This document shows positions 9,701-19,776 of a stretch of 64,000 bases of DNA, one piece after another; position 1 is the stretch's first letter, and the number at the start of each line of letters is the position of its first letter. This stretch comes from Ignavibacteria bacterium (GTDB taxonomy: Bacteria > Bacteroidota > Ignavibacteria > Tepidaquicellales > Tepidaquicellaceae). The stretch spans positions 62,001-126,000 of the forward strand of contig JADJYU010000018.1 of assembly GCA_016719565.1 (NCBI GenBank), read 5' to 3'. The position numbers and the translations under genes are program-made. A model generated the notes under the pieces. That model saw only the letters and a list, made by a program, of their open reading frames with translations. It made no database searches and had not been told where the DNA came from.

Positions 9701-11344
9701 GGCAAAGGTAATTTGAAAATCACGGGAGATATTCCATACAGAAATCCGTTAACTGAAAATGATACGCTCACAGATGCGAATATTACAGGCAAGCCGGTTA
9801 ATTTAAAATTAGCTTCGGAGAATTTTGTACTGGATTATTTTCTAAAGCTGGCGCCTTCCCTTCCTGAGATCGGCGGTACGATGAACGGAGAAATTACCGC
9901 TACAGGTAATGCATCTTCACCTGATCTTAAAGGCGCAATTACAATTAATGACGGAAAGTATTACCTGGCACTTACAGGAATGAATTATAAATTCAAACTC
10001 AAAACTTCCACCGAAAACTCAAATCTTGTCATAGACAATCTTTCGCTGTCAAACATGAATGATGAAGCGAGGAATTTTAATATTTTCGGTAACATTGATT
10101 TCAGCGGAATGAAGATAAATGATATTGATCTCAGTACCTCCGGTGACATGGTTTTTCTGGATGAAGATGTAGAGCAGAATGAGCTGGGTGTTTACGGATA
10201 TTTCAGAGCAGGCAGCGGATCACCGGCTATTTCTATAAAAGGCGATCTTGATAAATTAAGCATTACGGGTCAGCTCTTAATTACTGATGCGACAATTTCA
10301 TCCGTTCCTTTAGGAGGCAGCGGTTATGATAATAAGCTTGATAACTTTACTTATATTACTGTCTCGGATTCCGCAAATAATCATATAAAAGATACACTTG
10401 TGATAACAGAGTCAAATGATTTCTATAAAATTAATCCTTTCGCAAGATATAAATTTACTTTTGCTGAAGAAGAAACATCAGCTGCAGATTTTCTGGAATT
10501 AGATATTAATGTAAAGACTCAAAGGAATATTTACGCATCCATTGATTTCGATAATTTAACAAAGGACCGTCTCTTCGGAGAGCTCACTGCTGATCTGAAT
10601 TTAAAAACCGAGAATAAGGAATTCCGTGCTGTCGGCGAGGTCAATATCGTAGATAATTCTTATTACAGGTTTTACAAAGACTTCGAACTTAATAACAGTA
10701 AAATATCATTTAACGGACCAATATCAAATCCGGTCCTTGATATACAGGCAGTTCATCAAGGCGTAAAAAATACACAGCAATACGGTACAACGGCAAGCAT
10801 TCCTGTTCAGGTAATGCTTACCATAAAAGGTGAACTCGAAGATCCGAAAATTACTCTTAGTTTAATTGAAGACGGGACTTCTGTGAGCGGGACAGATGCG
10901 CAGGGAGACGCGATAACTTTTCTTTTATTCGGTAAATATAAAAATGAACTTTCCACAACTGAGAGAACTGCAGTAGCATCGAGTCTCGGGACAAGCATTG
11001 GCTCTTTATATATTTCATCAATTGTATCTCAGACTGTCAGGGATATTCTTCCTTTCATAATAGATGCGCAGTTCAATTATTCTGAAGGAAATGTTGCTGA
11101 TACAGATGTGGAATTTACATCAGAATTAGGTGACGCTACAATAAAGGTCGGCGGGAAACTGCTGAAAGAGATTCGTAACTTTGAATTTGTGATCGACTAT
11201 CCGCTGAATAATTTCCTGGGACTTGATCTGCCGGAAACACTAATGCTGGAGTTTTACCGTGAAGAAGAGAGTAACACTATATTCGGGAGCTCAGAAACAG
11301 CAACTAACACAGGAATAAAAGTTATATACCGCATAAAATATTAG
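6767..11344 (+). CDS. tamB: TamB-type translocation and assembly module protein
   Basis: A 1525-residue protein with a single N-terminal membrane anchor (residues ~10-30) and a very long repetitive beta-strand body, as in AsmA-like/TamB bridges that carry phospholipids or outer-membrane proteins across the periplasm. The C-terminal DUF490 domain is intact (IQAVHQGVKNTQ, GDAITFLLFGKY, ending EFYREEE... IKVIYRIKY). No frame disruption occurs in 4.6 kb. It is convergent with, and overlaps by 4 bp, an Omp85 gene that is its likely outer-membrane partner (TamA-like). The start ATG at 6767 follows an AT-rich leader that contains a poor sigma-54-like match (TGGCAT near 6738), which I do not rely on. 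Confidence 0.9.
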   Translation: MNKIFKKILKIFLWVTGIILILLIGVFLFVQTNTFNNIALDYATENLNEGLQRNDGKIQVTSLKGNIFYGLQLERGNITLGSDTLIKFNNIDLKYDIWGLLDKRISLDHIIINTPEVNFNKIKDSTENMLWNFSKLFSSSDDLDTSASAFDWDISVNKLKIENGFFHTTDELSDSILFEKAQNNSQTEFDFNNLTVTGLNLELNAEYFTDNKSIEMKSFSLNTNADFNVHSFVFKAEIDEDDTVTEVTSFDILTDHSQIKFNRLLLNNFNPFDTTSFNSFKDKEFEADINIEKLNFSDLRFFVPDADMLDSAVSLVLQAKGKYGDFNVSDLTLRLPDSYINIKGNVKHLHEPDSLYLNVAAEDMDILTKDIKTVYNDASMPELSYLGRVKADLQFDGTFEKFYSKFDIASDAGSADGIVNMDLTNENYNGKISTSNLDLGKILNDRSLSSRLNLYSEFSGRGFAPGSMVTSVKYHLSNSYIAGFDIRISEGSVNLSGNNVNLNIRHISSFGSVTAKGKVNIANMDNPVYALSGKVKNLNIAKFTKSSEDKSSLNFSYNVKGRGISPENINGSYNFRIDDSYYADNQIPQTALDIEVRTSGADDAVIVSTDFFDLNAEGNFDISSLGNVLSYNIGLISEKFQNKLNPDTAAYNVDYTGSYITYDNNVSSEFNPDQNSNFNLNYGLVLKDTVMTNRLLQPFGILFNGDLNGNISNDQSKFSFDAMINAKDFVYQDTAVILENFVSDISISNNYSMMTNDNSISSIDMDMKTTGDRISFGSTIFDSVKIDIDLENSLADFYIKAEQDSGMYAAARGKADLTSDNIKATFDSALIVQNNIRITNANDWIVNYTPGQKVNFEKFAVKSLETVLNVNGDFVFNGMSDLKIEGKELEISDIYSIINSQDTGIVIRVKESPVTGNISNLLISYKGDMENPELNIKLNTDILKYKDPEEELNIGDFKADINYKDHTAVTDIVFNNAEGKGNLKITGDIPYRNPLTENDTLTDANITGKPVNLKLASENFVLDYFLKLAPSLPEIGGTMNGEITATGNASSPDLKGAITINDGKYYLALTGMNYKFKLKTSTENSNLVIDNLSLSNMNDEARNFNIFGNIDFSGMKINDIDLSTSGDMVFLDEDVEQNELGVYGYFRAGSGSPAISIKGDLDKLSITGQLLITDATISSVPLGGSGYDNKLDNFTYITVSDSANNHIKDTLVITESNDFYKINPFARYKFTFAEEETSAADFLELDINVKTQRNIYASIDFDNLTKDRLFGELTADLNLKTENKEFRAVGEVNIVDNSYYRFYKDFELNNSKISFNGPISNPVLDIQAVHQGVKNTQQYGTTASIPVQVMLTIKGELEDPKITLSLIEDGTSVSGTDAQGDAITFLLFGKYKNELSTTERTAVASSLGTSIGSLYISSIVSQTVRDILPFIIDAQFNYSEGNVADTDVEFTSELGDATIKVGGKLLKEIRNFEFVIDYPLNNFLGLDLPETLMLEFYREEESNTIFGSSETATNTGIKVIYRIKY

Positions 11345-13278
11345 AACGCTTCCCCTATTCCGAAATGTACTACAAACCTGTCTTTAAAGATATTTGCAAA
11401 ATCACTGAAGAGCCATTTGTTTCCGGCAGTGCCCGGATCATACAGTTTAAATCCAAAATCAACTCTTACAGGACCCACGAATAAATTATATCTTACTCCA
11501 AATCCAACTGCCAGTGCGATCTGATCCGGTCTGAAATCATTGTCAGCGGCCCACACATTTCCGTAATCAAAAAATACAGCGCCGCTTATATTCTTGGTGA
11601 AATTATCAGCTTCGGGAAATATTTTTTTACGCAGCTCTAAACTTCCTTCCAGTAAAAAATCACCACCGTCGTTTGTATTAGCAAGTATACCATTGTCTCT
11701 CGCTCCCCAGCCTCTCACGCTGCTGCCGCCGCCGCTGAAGAATTTATAAAATGAAGGCAGCGGAATTAGTCTGTCACCGCTTCCATACTGAATAATATCA
11801 CCTACCAGAAACTTTGTTGCAAATACTGTATTACCCGGTTTCTTTGACAGATTTAAATAAAAATTATTGCTTGTAAAAAGTTTAACATACTGTGAATAGT
11901 ATACATCCGGTTCAAGAGTGTTTATAATTAACTTTGGTAAGAGTCCTCCGCTTCCTATTGTGACCGAATGGAAAAAACCTCCGGAAGGTGAAAAGACATC
12001 ATTGGTATTATCATGAACAAAAGTTGTACTGAGAAGTGAATTTAATGTTGTAAAAGTTGGCACCGTCGCAGTATCATATGTGAACCTTAATAAATCAACT
12101 GAAAGATCAACTGATGCATTATTATAGAATGTAAAATTTCTGAAAGACTGTAAATACGAAGTCAGATTGCCGATGTAATAATTTTTAGAATCTTCAATAT
12201 TATAAAGTCCAAGTGTTAACTTATCCGTCAGATAGGAACTGGTGTTAAAAACATGCGGCTGCGTAATAGCAGCTGAAAATTCTATACGGTTTATATCAAG
12301 CGAATTGATCAGCCCGTCAAAAGAAAGAGTCAGGATCTTTCCGCTTTTGTCAAAATATTTATTAGTATATGACACACCGCCGCCCATATAAAAAATATTA
12401 TCTATTACAACTGATGATGCAAACGGACCGATCTCGGTTTTATTATTAAGATTTACTTCAGCGGTGAAATCAACTTTACCGTTACTCACTTCATAGGGAC
12501 TAATGCGGGCGCTTTGTACTATGGGAAATTTTGCTATGTTTGATTCACTCAAAAGTTTTTTTTCCTTACTGTATATATCTCCTTCATTGTAAGCGATCTC
12601 TTTTTTTAATAATCCGCTTTCAACTCCGTACTTATTATTGGTAATGGTAATATTTGTTTTTCCGAAATAAAATATAGAATCCGCTCCTTCAAAATTTATT
12701 GTTACTGAAACAGATGGGTCAGATAAATCCTCATATTTTCTGATCACAGTGCCTGAATCCTTCTTTAACCTTGCATTCATATAGCCGCTGTTCTGAAGCA
12801 GATCAATAATTTCATTTGTCTGCTGCATTATCAGGATCTTATCATAATAATCTTTCGATTTTATCCTTTTGATCTTTCTCATAAGTCTTCCTGTATTGCC
12901 TTCCACTTTGTCCAGACCTGTGAAGATAAGAGAATCAATTCTGTAGTGTCTGTTCTCAGTGACAATTATTTTAATAAACGTTTCTTCTTCCAAAAGATCA
13001 TATCTCACATTTGTATCAATCTTCGCATCAAAAAAGCCATTATCAAAATAGAATTTTTGTAACTTATAAATATTCTCTCCCAGAACCTGCGGTTTATAAA
13101 CATCAGATTCATTCAGCCCCAGAGCGGAGATCAGAATATCCTCTTCAAATGATTTTCTATCAGTGTGAGTAACTTTAATTTCTTCAATTATCAGCAGCTG
13201 AGAATATGAAACATCAGCAATGATAAAAGCATAAAACAGCATGCAGACAAACAGCAAATATTTAAAGTACATTTTCAT
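11341..13278 (-). CDS. Omp85-family outer membrane protein (BamA/TamA-like)
   Basis: A 645-residue protein with a signal peptide (residues 1-27). About three POTRA domains follow (~28-275; IEEIKVTHTDRKSF, YRIDSLIFTGLDKV, IFYFGKTNITITNN), then a 16-strand surface-antigen barrel (~290-645). The lid-loop signature GGSSVRGWG, corresponding to the conserved VRGY/F, is present. The C-terminus ends in an aromatic residue, as expected for outer-membrane insertion. Three POTRAs and the neighbouring tamB favour a TamA-like role over the main BamA, which usually has five POTRAs. It overlaps the tamB stop tail-to-tail. Confidence 0.88.
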   Translation of the reverse strand: MKMYFKYLLFVCMLFYAFIIADVSYSQLLIIEEIKVTHTDRKSFEEDILISALGLNESDVYKPQVLGENIYKLQKFYFDNGFFDAKIDTNVRYDLLEEETFIKIIVTENRHYRIDSLIFTGLDKVEGNTGRLMRKIKRIKSKDYYDKILIMQQTNEIIDLLQNSGYMNARLKKDSGTVIRKYEDLSDPSVSVTINFEGADSIFYFGKTNITITNNKYGVESGLLKKEIAYNEGDIYSKEKKLLSESNIAKFPIVQSARISPYEVSNGKVDFTAEVNLNNKTEIGPFASSVVIDNIFYMGGGVSYTNKYFDKSGKILTLSFDGLINSLDINRIEFSAAITQPHVFNTSSYLTDKLTLGLYNIEDSKNYYIGNLTSYLQSFRNFTFYNNASVDLSVDLLRFTYDTATVPTFTTLNSLLSTTFVHDNTNDVFSPSGGFFHSVTIGSGGLLPKLIINTLEPDVYYSQYVKLFTSNNFYLNLSKKPGNTVFATKFLVGDIIQYGSGDRLIPLPSFYKFFSGGGSSVRGWGARDNGILANTNDGGDFLLEGSLELRKKIFPEADNFTKNISGAVFFDYGNVWAADNDFRPDQIALAVGFGVRYNLFVGPVRVDFGFKLYDPGTAGNKWLFSDFANIFKDRFVVHFGIGEAF

Positions 13279-13297
13279 TGAATCAAATCTTTCTAAT

Positions 13298-14806
13298 TTA
13301 ATTTTTCTTCATGTCTGAAATGGCCGGTCCGTTCAGAACTTTTCCAAGGCAGTCAAATCTAGAGCCGTGACACGGACAGTCCCAGCTTGATTCTGTCGGA
13401 TTCCAGTGCAGAATGCATTTAAGGTGAGGACACAGCGCTGAGAATTTGTGAATATTTCCGTCAGAATCCTTGTATACAGCAAACTTATCAAACCCTTCTC
13501 TTATTACCGCACCTTCTCCATCTTTGATCTCATCAGTGTTTTTAACATCTCCGGGAGTAACATGATCCAGATACTGAGAAATGACATTAGCTCCTTCCTT
13601 AATAAATTCACCTGCAGATTTCAGTGTTAACCTTTTTGGATCATACAGCTCAGACCATTTATTTTCCTTTCCGGATATCAGATCACAAATTATCATTCCG
13701 CCGAAAGTTGCGTGTGTCATCCCCATTCCTGAATCTCCGGTTACAATATAAACATGCTCAGAATTTACAGGATCCTTTCCAATATAGCTCAGCCCGTCGA
13801 CCGGTTCCATCACCTGACCTGACCATCTGTATTCAGACGCATTCAGATCATCAAAATGTTTCTCGGACCACTCCTCAAGTTTTTGAAATCTCTCATCTGG
13901 TTTTTCTTCCTGTCCGGTCTTATGATCTTCACCTCCGATGATTAAAAAATCATTCTCCTCTTCTTCATGCACTCTAACATAATGGTATGGCTCTTCTGTA
14001 TCCCAGTATAAAGCAACGGGGACGGAGTTCTTTTGAATTTTATATCCGGTGACATAGGTCCTGTATGCGGACTGCTTTGTATGAATGGCAAGATAATCGC
14101 TGATCGGACTGTTTGTAGCTATGACTGCATCATGTGTATTTACAGTAAATCCGCTGCGGGTTTTTATGATAACATTTTCTTTATTATCATCAATACTGTT
14201 TACAAAAGTCCCGGTAAATATTTTCCCGTTCATCCGTACTATTGCATCTGCAAGTGCGGAAATATATTTCAGCACATGGAACTGCGCCTGTCCCGAAAAT
14301 TTTAATGTATTATGATCCCTGAATGATTTTAAAGGTGAATTTGAAATTTCCACTTCCATTCCGACGCGCATCGCAGCTTCATGTTCACCAATAAAGAGCG
14401 GATCGTCCGCTCCAAAAAATAAATACCCGTCAACTTTTTTAAAATCACATTGTATGTTTTCTTTCTTAATTATTTTTTCTATTTCAAATACAGCGGCGCG
14501 CTGACTCTGTGAAGCAATTTGCGCTCCTTCTTTGCCGTGAATTTTTTCCATTCTGCTGAACCTGTCATCGATCACTGAAGTTATGTGAGCCGTAGTATTT
14601 CCCGTCTCACCGCCGCCGATAACACCGTCATCCAGCACAATTACTTTCTTACCGGCGGCTGCAAGTAAATAGGCGCAGGTAATTCCTGAAATACCGGCGC
14701 CTACAATACAAACATCCGCTTCCATATTTTCTTTCAGTGAATCAAATTCAGAGACTTTAAAAGTATCGGTCCATACTGAAAGAGTTTTTGCACAATCTAT
14801 TTCCAT
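13298..14806 (-). CDS. FAD-dependent oxidoreductase with C-terminal Rieske domain
   Basis: The product has 502 residues. A DAO-type FAD fold starts at residue ~30 with GxGxxG at 36-41 (VGAGISG). The C-terminal Rieske domain ligates a 2Fe-2S cluster through C459-P-H461 and C477-P-C-H480. This is the glycine-oxidase-like FAD protein plus Rieske architecture often seen in soil and biofilm bacteria. The substrate is unknown. The Rieske end (NGPAISDMKKN) is slightly short but plausible. It lies 131 bp downstream of the catalase remnant, suggesting an oxidative-stress neighbourhood. Confidence 0.88.
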   Translation of the reverse strand: MEIDCAKTLSVWTDTFKVSEFDSLKENMEADVCIVGAGISGITCAYLLAAAGKKVIVLDDGVIGGGETGNTTAHITSVIDDRFSRMEKIHGKEGAQIASQSQRAAVFEIEKIIKKENIQCDFKKVDGYLFFGADDPLFIGEHEAAMRVGMEVEISNSPLKSFRDHNTLKFSGQAQFHVLKYISALADAIVRMNGKIFTGTFVNSIDDNKENVIIKTRSGFTVNTHDAVIATNSPISDYLAIHTKQSAYRTYVTGYKIQKNSVPVALYWDTEEPYHYVRVHEEEENDFLIIGGEDHKTGQEEKPDERFQKLEEWSEKHFDDLNASEYRWSGQVMEPVDGLSYIGKDPVNSEHVYIVTGDSGMGMTHATFGGMIICDLISGKENKWSELYDPKRLTLKSAGEFIKEGANVISQYLDHVTPGDVKNTDEIKDGEGAVIREGFDKFAVYKDSDGNIHKFSALCPHLKCILHWNPTESSWDCPCHGSRFDCLGKVLNGPAISDMKKN

Positions 14807-14937
14807 ATTAATTTGTCTCCTTCCCTTACTCTTAAATTTTTCGCTAAGAGTTTATAGTAACATTCTTTTAATTTTACAGATAACGGAATTTCACCTGCAA
14901 GTATCTGTAAAAGAGTTATTTCATTTTTTAATATTCA

Positions 14938-16964
14938 TCACACATGTCTGTTCCAGAATCTGTGCTTTGCAACAGCGCTCATGAACTCTTCAGGATTTTT
15001 ATTTATTAAAATTCCTTCTTCAGCTAATTTTGCATTATCATGTTCATCATTCGGTTTTTGACAGACATCAGAAGCTTTATATAATTCTATAGCTTCACTG
15101 TCTATACATATTGGTTTGTAATGTTTGTACGCCTGATTTAAAAATTCCAGAGACTGCGGCGCTTTTAAAAAAGCATCAATACTTTCTTTCCCTCCTGCCA
15201 CATATACTGCATCGAACAAAACAGAAGAAGTAGTTAATAAACTTTCATCGACTTTAATGTTACTGCCTTTGCTGCTGACAATAGTTCCCAGATGAGTCGC
15301 AACAACTGCCGGCGCTGCTCCTGCACTCAGCACCGCGCTGCGGATTGAATTAAATGTTTTATCAGTCACTCCGTCTGTTGCCAGTATTGCAATTTTTCTC
15401 GTATTGGATTTCTTAACTGTGTTTTTCATACTCAACGCTTCCGACTTTTCTACCGGAGGTTCTGCAAACACCGGCTGAAAGTTTTTAGGATTACCGTCTG
15501 CAGGAATACTATGATTTATCGGCTGTGCAGGTTTTGGTACCGGGATTCCTAATCCTGCTGCGACCTTTTTAGCTAAGCCGTTATCTACAAATGTCAATCT
15601 GCCGAGCATTCTGCTTCTGATCTCATCCGATTTAAGCTTTCCCAGTTCAAATGTCAGCGCTTCTATTATATGATCCTTTTCCGGTTGTGACTGGCTGTTG
15701 AAAAAAAGTTTTGCCTGACTGAAGTGGTCGAAGAAACTATCGCTTCTTGCCCGGATTTTTTTTGCGTCTATTCTTTCCGCATAAGAAGTGAATCCGCCGT
15801 CAGCAGCTTTTGCCTGGAAAGGACATCCGCCTCCCATAGTATTTGGATCGTAACTTGTTTTATCAATGTTTATGGTCTGACGCATATGTCCGTCTCTCTG
15901 ATTATTATGAACCGGTGATATGGATCTGTTTATCGGGATCTCATGAAAATTAGGACTTCCAAGTCTTGAAAGCTGTGTATCGGTATATGAGAATAACCTT
16001 CCCTGTAACAACGGATCATTTGAAAAATCAATACCGGGAACAATATGACCGGGATGGAATGCAACCTGCTCTGTTTCAGCGAAGAAGTTGTAAGGGTTTT
16101 TGTTTAGTGTAAGCTTGCCAATTCTTTTGACAGGGACCAGCTCTTCAGGAATTAATTTTGTAGGATCAAGCAGATCGAAATTAAATTTATGTTCATCTTT
16201 CTCTTCCACTATCTGCACGCCTAATTCCCATTCGGGGAAATTACCGCTTTCTATATTATCCCAGAGATCGCGTCTGTGAAAATCCGGATCTTTTCCTGAA
16301 ATCATCTGCGCTTCATCCCAGACAACCGAATGAACTCCGAGCAGCGGTTTCCAGTGAAACTTTACAAACACCGAATTATTTTTCTCATTAATAAATCTGA
16401 AAGTATGGACTCCAAATCCTTCCATCATTCTGTAACTCCTTGGTATTGCTCTGTCTGACATTATCCACATTATCATATGCATAGATTCCGGCATCAGAGA
16501 AATGAAATCCCAGAAGGTGTCATGTGCTGAAGCTGCCTGAGGTATTTCATTATCCGGCTCCGGTTTTACTGCATGAACAAGATCAGGAAATTTTATCGCA
16601 TCCTGTATAAAAAATACCGGCATGTTATTTCCAACCAGATCATTTCCGGATTTTGTAAAAAGTTCGCTTTGGTATAACGTTTCATCGGCTCATATACCTG
16701 AAAAAATCCGTGAGCGCCGGATCCTCTTGCATGTACAATTCTTTCCGGAATTCTTTCGTGATCAAAATGAGTAATTTTTTCTCTGAGTATAAAATCTTCA
16801 AGTAATGTAGCGCCTCTTTCACCGGCTTTCAGAGAATTTTGATTATCATTTATTCTCAATCCCTGATTAGTCGTCAGGAACTTTCCATCACCTGATTCAG
16901 CATTTTTATTCAGATCTTCGACTTTAATACTTTTGCCGGGAGAAGTCTTTTTAGTTTTTTTCAT
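14938..16964 (-). pseudogene. katE: Large-subunit catalase (HPII type) with internal out-of-frame deletion
   Basis: The upstream part has the N-terminal extension and the heme-side catalytic histidine motif (IVHARGSGAHGFFQVYE). The downstream part resumes at LVGNNMPVFFIQDAIKFPD and contains the rest of the core plus the C-terminal DJ-1/PfpI-like domain (KIAILATDGVTDKTF...) typical of clade-2 catalases. Between FLQNP and the residues before LVGNN about 45 expected residues are missing. These include the conserved RFSTVAGSRGSADTxRD region of the heme pocket, and the junction near 16640 changes frame. One-base correction cannot repair this, so the gene is probably non-functional. I take Met at 16964 as the start because an upstream Met at 17024 would overlap ligD. 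Confidence 0.85.
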
Positions 16965-17010
16965 TCCAGACTGTTTTAAATTGATAAATATTAAATTATG
17001 ATTTAAAGCG

Positions 17011-19518
17011 TTATAGCTTTTCAAGTTTTTTCAGGGCTTTCATTAGATAGACGCCGGTTCCGAGTACGCCTTTCCATAAGTCACCGGTTTTATCCAGCCT
17101 TTTTTTAATGTTATGTATTGTAAAATCCTGCGGAGTAAGATTATTTTTTAATTCACTCCACTTTAACGGTGTTGATACTGTTGCAAGTGGTCTTGGTCTT
17201 ACACTGTAAGGAGCCGCTATCGTCTGTCCTTTGCTGTTCTGTAAAAAATCTACGTAGATCTTTTTTTTTCTCTTGCTGACAGATCGTTCAATGCTTGTAG
17301 TATCAGGTAAACGGTCATGAATTACTGAGGCAAGTATATTTGCAAAAGTTCTGACCTGATCATAATCGTACTTTGCTTTTAAAGGAAGGTAAACGTGAAG
17401 ACCGGTCGCTCCTGAAGTTTTGCAGTAACATTTTACTCCGATCTCATCACATACTTCCTTCGTTACCAGCGCCGTCTTTATAACTTCCTTAAAGCTTATA
17501 TCTCCAGGGTCCAGATCCAGTATCATGTAATCCGGATTGTCGGGACGCATGTATACGGAATTCCAGGGATTAATTTCTATACAGCCCAGATTTGCCATGT
17601 ATATCAAAGTTGCAGCATCATTGCAGATCAGATAGTCAATATATTTCTTATTGGAGGTTGAATATATCTTTTCAGTTTTTACCCATTCAGGGATCTGTTT
17701 TACATCCATATCTTTTTGGTAAAAGCCGGGGGCGTCGATCCCGTTCGGATGTCTGTTGAGAGATTCAGGTCTGTTCTTTAAGTAAGGTAATATATATTTA
17801 CTAACATCCGCATAATATTTTATCAGTTCGCCTTTTGAAATTTTTTCTTTCTTCCAGTAAAGTTTGTCAGTGTTTGTAACCTTTACTTTTTTACCGTTTA
17901 ATTTTAAAAAATTTTCTTCAGGCATTTTCGTTGCAGCATTATTTTCTAAATTTGATTTGCTTTCAGATTCCCTTGTTACTTTTTCAGAAGACTTATCTTC
18001 TCTTAGTCCGTTAAAAACCGGATGCCGCATATGTCCGTCGTTAGTCCATTCGGAAAATTTAACATCACACAATAATTCCGGCTTTACCCAAACCGGCTTA
18101 CCTTTAACTCCCGTCATTTTCGGTTTAGGATCAAACGGACTTTCGGCAGTAACAAGGGGATCCAGTGCTTTGAATAATTCCTTAATGGAGGAATCCGAAA
18201 AGCCGGTTCCGCAATTTCCAATGTATTTTAAATTTTCATTTTCATATAAGCCGAGTTTAAGCGAGCCGAAATGCTTTCTGCTGCCTTTTGGCAGAGTGAA
18301 TCCGCATATTATCGCTTCCTGCTGTGACCCGGTTTTGATCTTAAGCCAGCTGTCGGATCTTTTACCCGGCCGGTAAATTCCGTTTTTGTCTTTAGCTATT
18401 ATTCCCTCGTAACCTTTTTTTGAAACTTTGTCAAAAAGCGAAGTTCCTTTCTCTTCGATAAATCCGGATAAATAAATATTTACCGGTTTATATTTTTTGA
18501 AAAGCTCTTCCAGTAATTCTTTTCTGTTATGCATCGGAAGTCCCGTCAGATCATGACCGTTTAAAAACAGAATATCAAAAATAAAATATTTCAGTGTTCC
18601 CTTTTTAGCAGCTGTATAATTCTGCAGCATTTGAAAATCCGGGATCCCTTTTTTATTTTCTATGACTACTTCCCCGTCAAGTATTACTTCATCTTTAATT
18701 TTTTCAAGCTCTTTGACAAGCGGCTTATACATTTCATTAAAGCTGTGTCCGTTTCGGGAGACCATTTCGGCTTTACCGTTTTCAATCTTTGTGATTGAGC
18801 GGTAACCATCATATTTGATCTCATAAATCCATTCCTTGTCATCAAACACTTTATCAGTAAGTTTAGCCAGCATTGGCTTCTGCAGCGTCTTCCAGTTTTC
18901 AATACTTTGCTTTTTGTTATTTCTGCCGGTACTTTTATTATCAGGCTTTATTTCTTTGTCTTCTTTTCCTTTATAAATTTTTACCGGATTTAAATCTTCA
19001 ATATTGAAATCATCTTCAGCAAAATCATCCTTCTTTTTGATCAGAAGCCAGTTATTTCCTTTACCGTCCTTCATCCTCACGAGAGCAAACGCTCCATTCA
19101 GATAATGTCCGTTGAGATTAATTTTAAGATCGCCTTTCTTTAACTGAGCAAGTAACAGCTTTTCATCATTAACTTTTTTTGGATTTTCCATTGGTTTGTA
19201 GGTCCCTTTATCCCAGATTTCCACCACTCCCGCTCCGTAATTCCCTTTAGGAATTACTCCAAAAAAATTACCGTAATCAAGCGGATGATCTTCGACCATG
19301 ATAGCAAGCCTCTTATCAGCCGGGTTCATTGAGGGTCCTTTGGGAACTGCCCAGCTTTTTAAAACTCCTTCCATCTCAAGCCGGAAATCATAGTGAAGAT
19401 GAGTTGCGTCATGTTTTTGAACTACAAATTTATGCCTGCCCGAACTTCCGGACGATGAGTCCGCCGGTTCCGGAGTTTCTTTGAAGTTTCGTTTCTTTTT
19501 ATACAATGAAAGACACAT
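17011..19518 (-). CDS. ligD: Multifunctional DNA ligase D (PE-LIG-POL)
   Basis: An 835-residue enzyme of bacterial non-homologous end joining. The order is phosphoesterase (residues ~28-160; HDATHLHYDFRLE), ATP-dependent ligase (~210-520; nucleotidyl-lysine K235 in KYDGYR), then primase-polymerase (~545-835; DLDPGD metal-binding motif, GLHVYLPL). This order matches the Pseudomonas-type LigD. The frame is intact over 2.5 kb. The gene reads away from ku, which lies upstream on the same strand; heptamer repeats and a palindromic pair sit between them. Together LigD and Ku seal double-strand breaks, especially in non-growing cells. Confidence 0.95.
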   Translation of the reverse strand: MCLSLYKKKRNFKETPEPADSSSGSSGRHKFVVQKHDATHLHYDFRLEMEGVLKSWAVPKGPSMNPADKRLAIMVEDHPLDYGNFFGVIPKGNYGAGVVEIWDKGTYKPMENPKKVNDEKLLLAQLKKGDLKINLNGHYLNGAFALVRMKDGKGNNWLLIKKKDDFAEDDFNIEDLNPVKIYKGKEDKEIKPDNKSTGRNNKKQSIENWKTLQKPMLAKLTDKVFDDKEWIYEIKYDGYRSITKIENGKAEMVSRNGHSFNEMYKPLVKELEKIKDEVILDGEVVIENKKGIPDFQMLQNYTAAKKGTLKYFIFDILFLNGHDLTGLPMHNRKELLEELFKKYKPVNIYLSGFIEEKGTSLFDKVSKKGYEGIIAKDKNGIYRPGKRSDSWLKIKTGSQQEAIICGFTLPKGSRKHFGSLKLGLYENENLKYIGNCGTGFSDSSIKELFKALDPLVTAESPFDPKPKMTGVKGKPVWVKPELLCDVKFSEWTNDGHMRHPVFNGLREDKSSEKVTRESESKSNLENNAATKMPEENFLKLNGKKVKVTNTDKLYWKKEKISKGELIKYYADVSKYILPYLKNRPESLNRHPNGIDAPGFYQKDMDVKQIPEWVKTEKIYSTSNKKYIDYLICNDAATLIYMANLGCIEINPWNSVYMRPDNPDYMILDLDPGDISFKEVIKTALVTKEVCDEIGVKCYCKTSGATGLHVYLPLKAKYDYDQVRTFANILASVIHDRLPDTTSIERSVSKRKKKIYVDFLQNSKGQTIAAPYSVRPRPLATVSTPLKWSELKNNLTPQDFTIHNIKKRLDKTGDLWKGVLGTGVYLMKALKKLEKL

Positions 19519-19578
19519 TTCAATTTACAATTATCAATTTTCTATTATCAATTATCAATTATTAATTATCAATTATTT

Positions 19579-19680
19579 ATTAACTATTAACTATTAACTA
19601 TTAACTATTAACTATTAACTATTAACTATTAACTATTAACTATTAACTATTAACTATTAACTATTAACTATTAACTATTA
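19579..19680. repeat. Heptamer tandem array (TTAACTA)n
   Basis: About 14 nearly perfect copies of the 7-mer TTAACTA directly upstream of ligD, preceded by degenerate ATTATCAA-type copies from ~19520. A short inverted counterpart (AATTGATAATTAATAATTG) lies at ~20055-20080 beside ku. The arrays bracket the ligD-ku intergenic region, which holds no gene. Confidence 0.85.
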
Positions 19681-19776
19681 TATTTTTTGGTCCTATATGA
19701 TTTACTGTGGAAATAATTTTGAATACCAATTCTGCCGCAAAGGTTTGAGACTGTTTTAAAATAACAAAACAAATGG

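Noticed and set aside
17864..18376. 170-codon plus-strand frame within ligD
   Set aside because: Antisense shadow of a strongly conserved ligase/polymerase gene.
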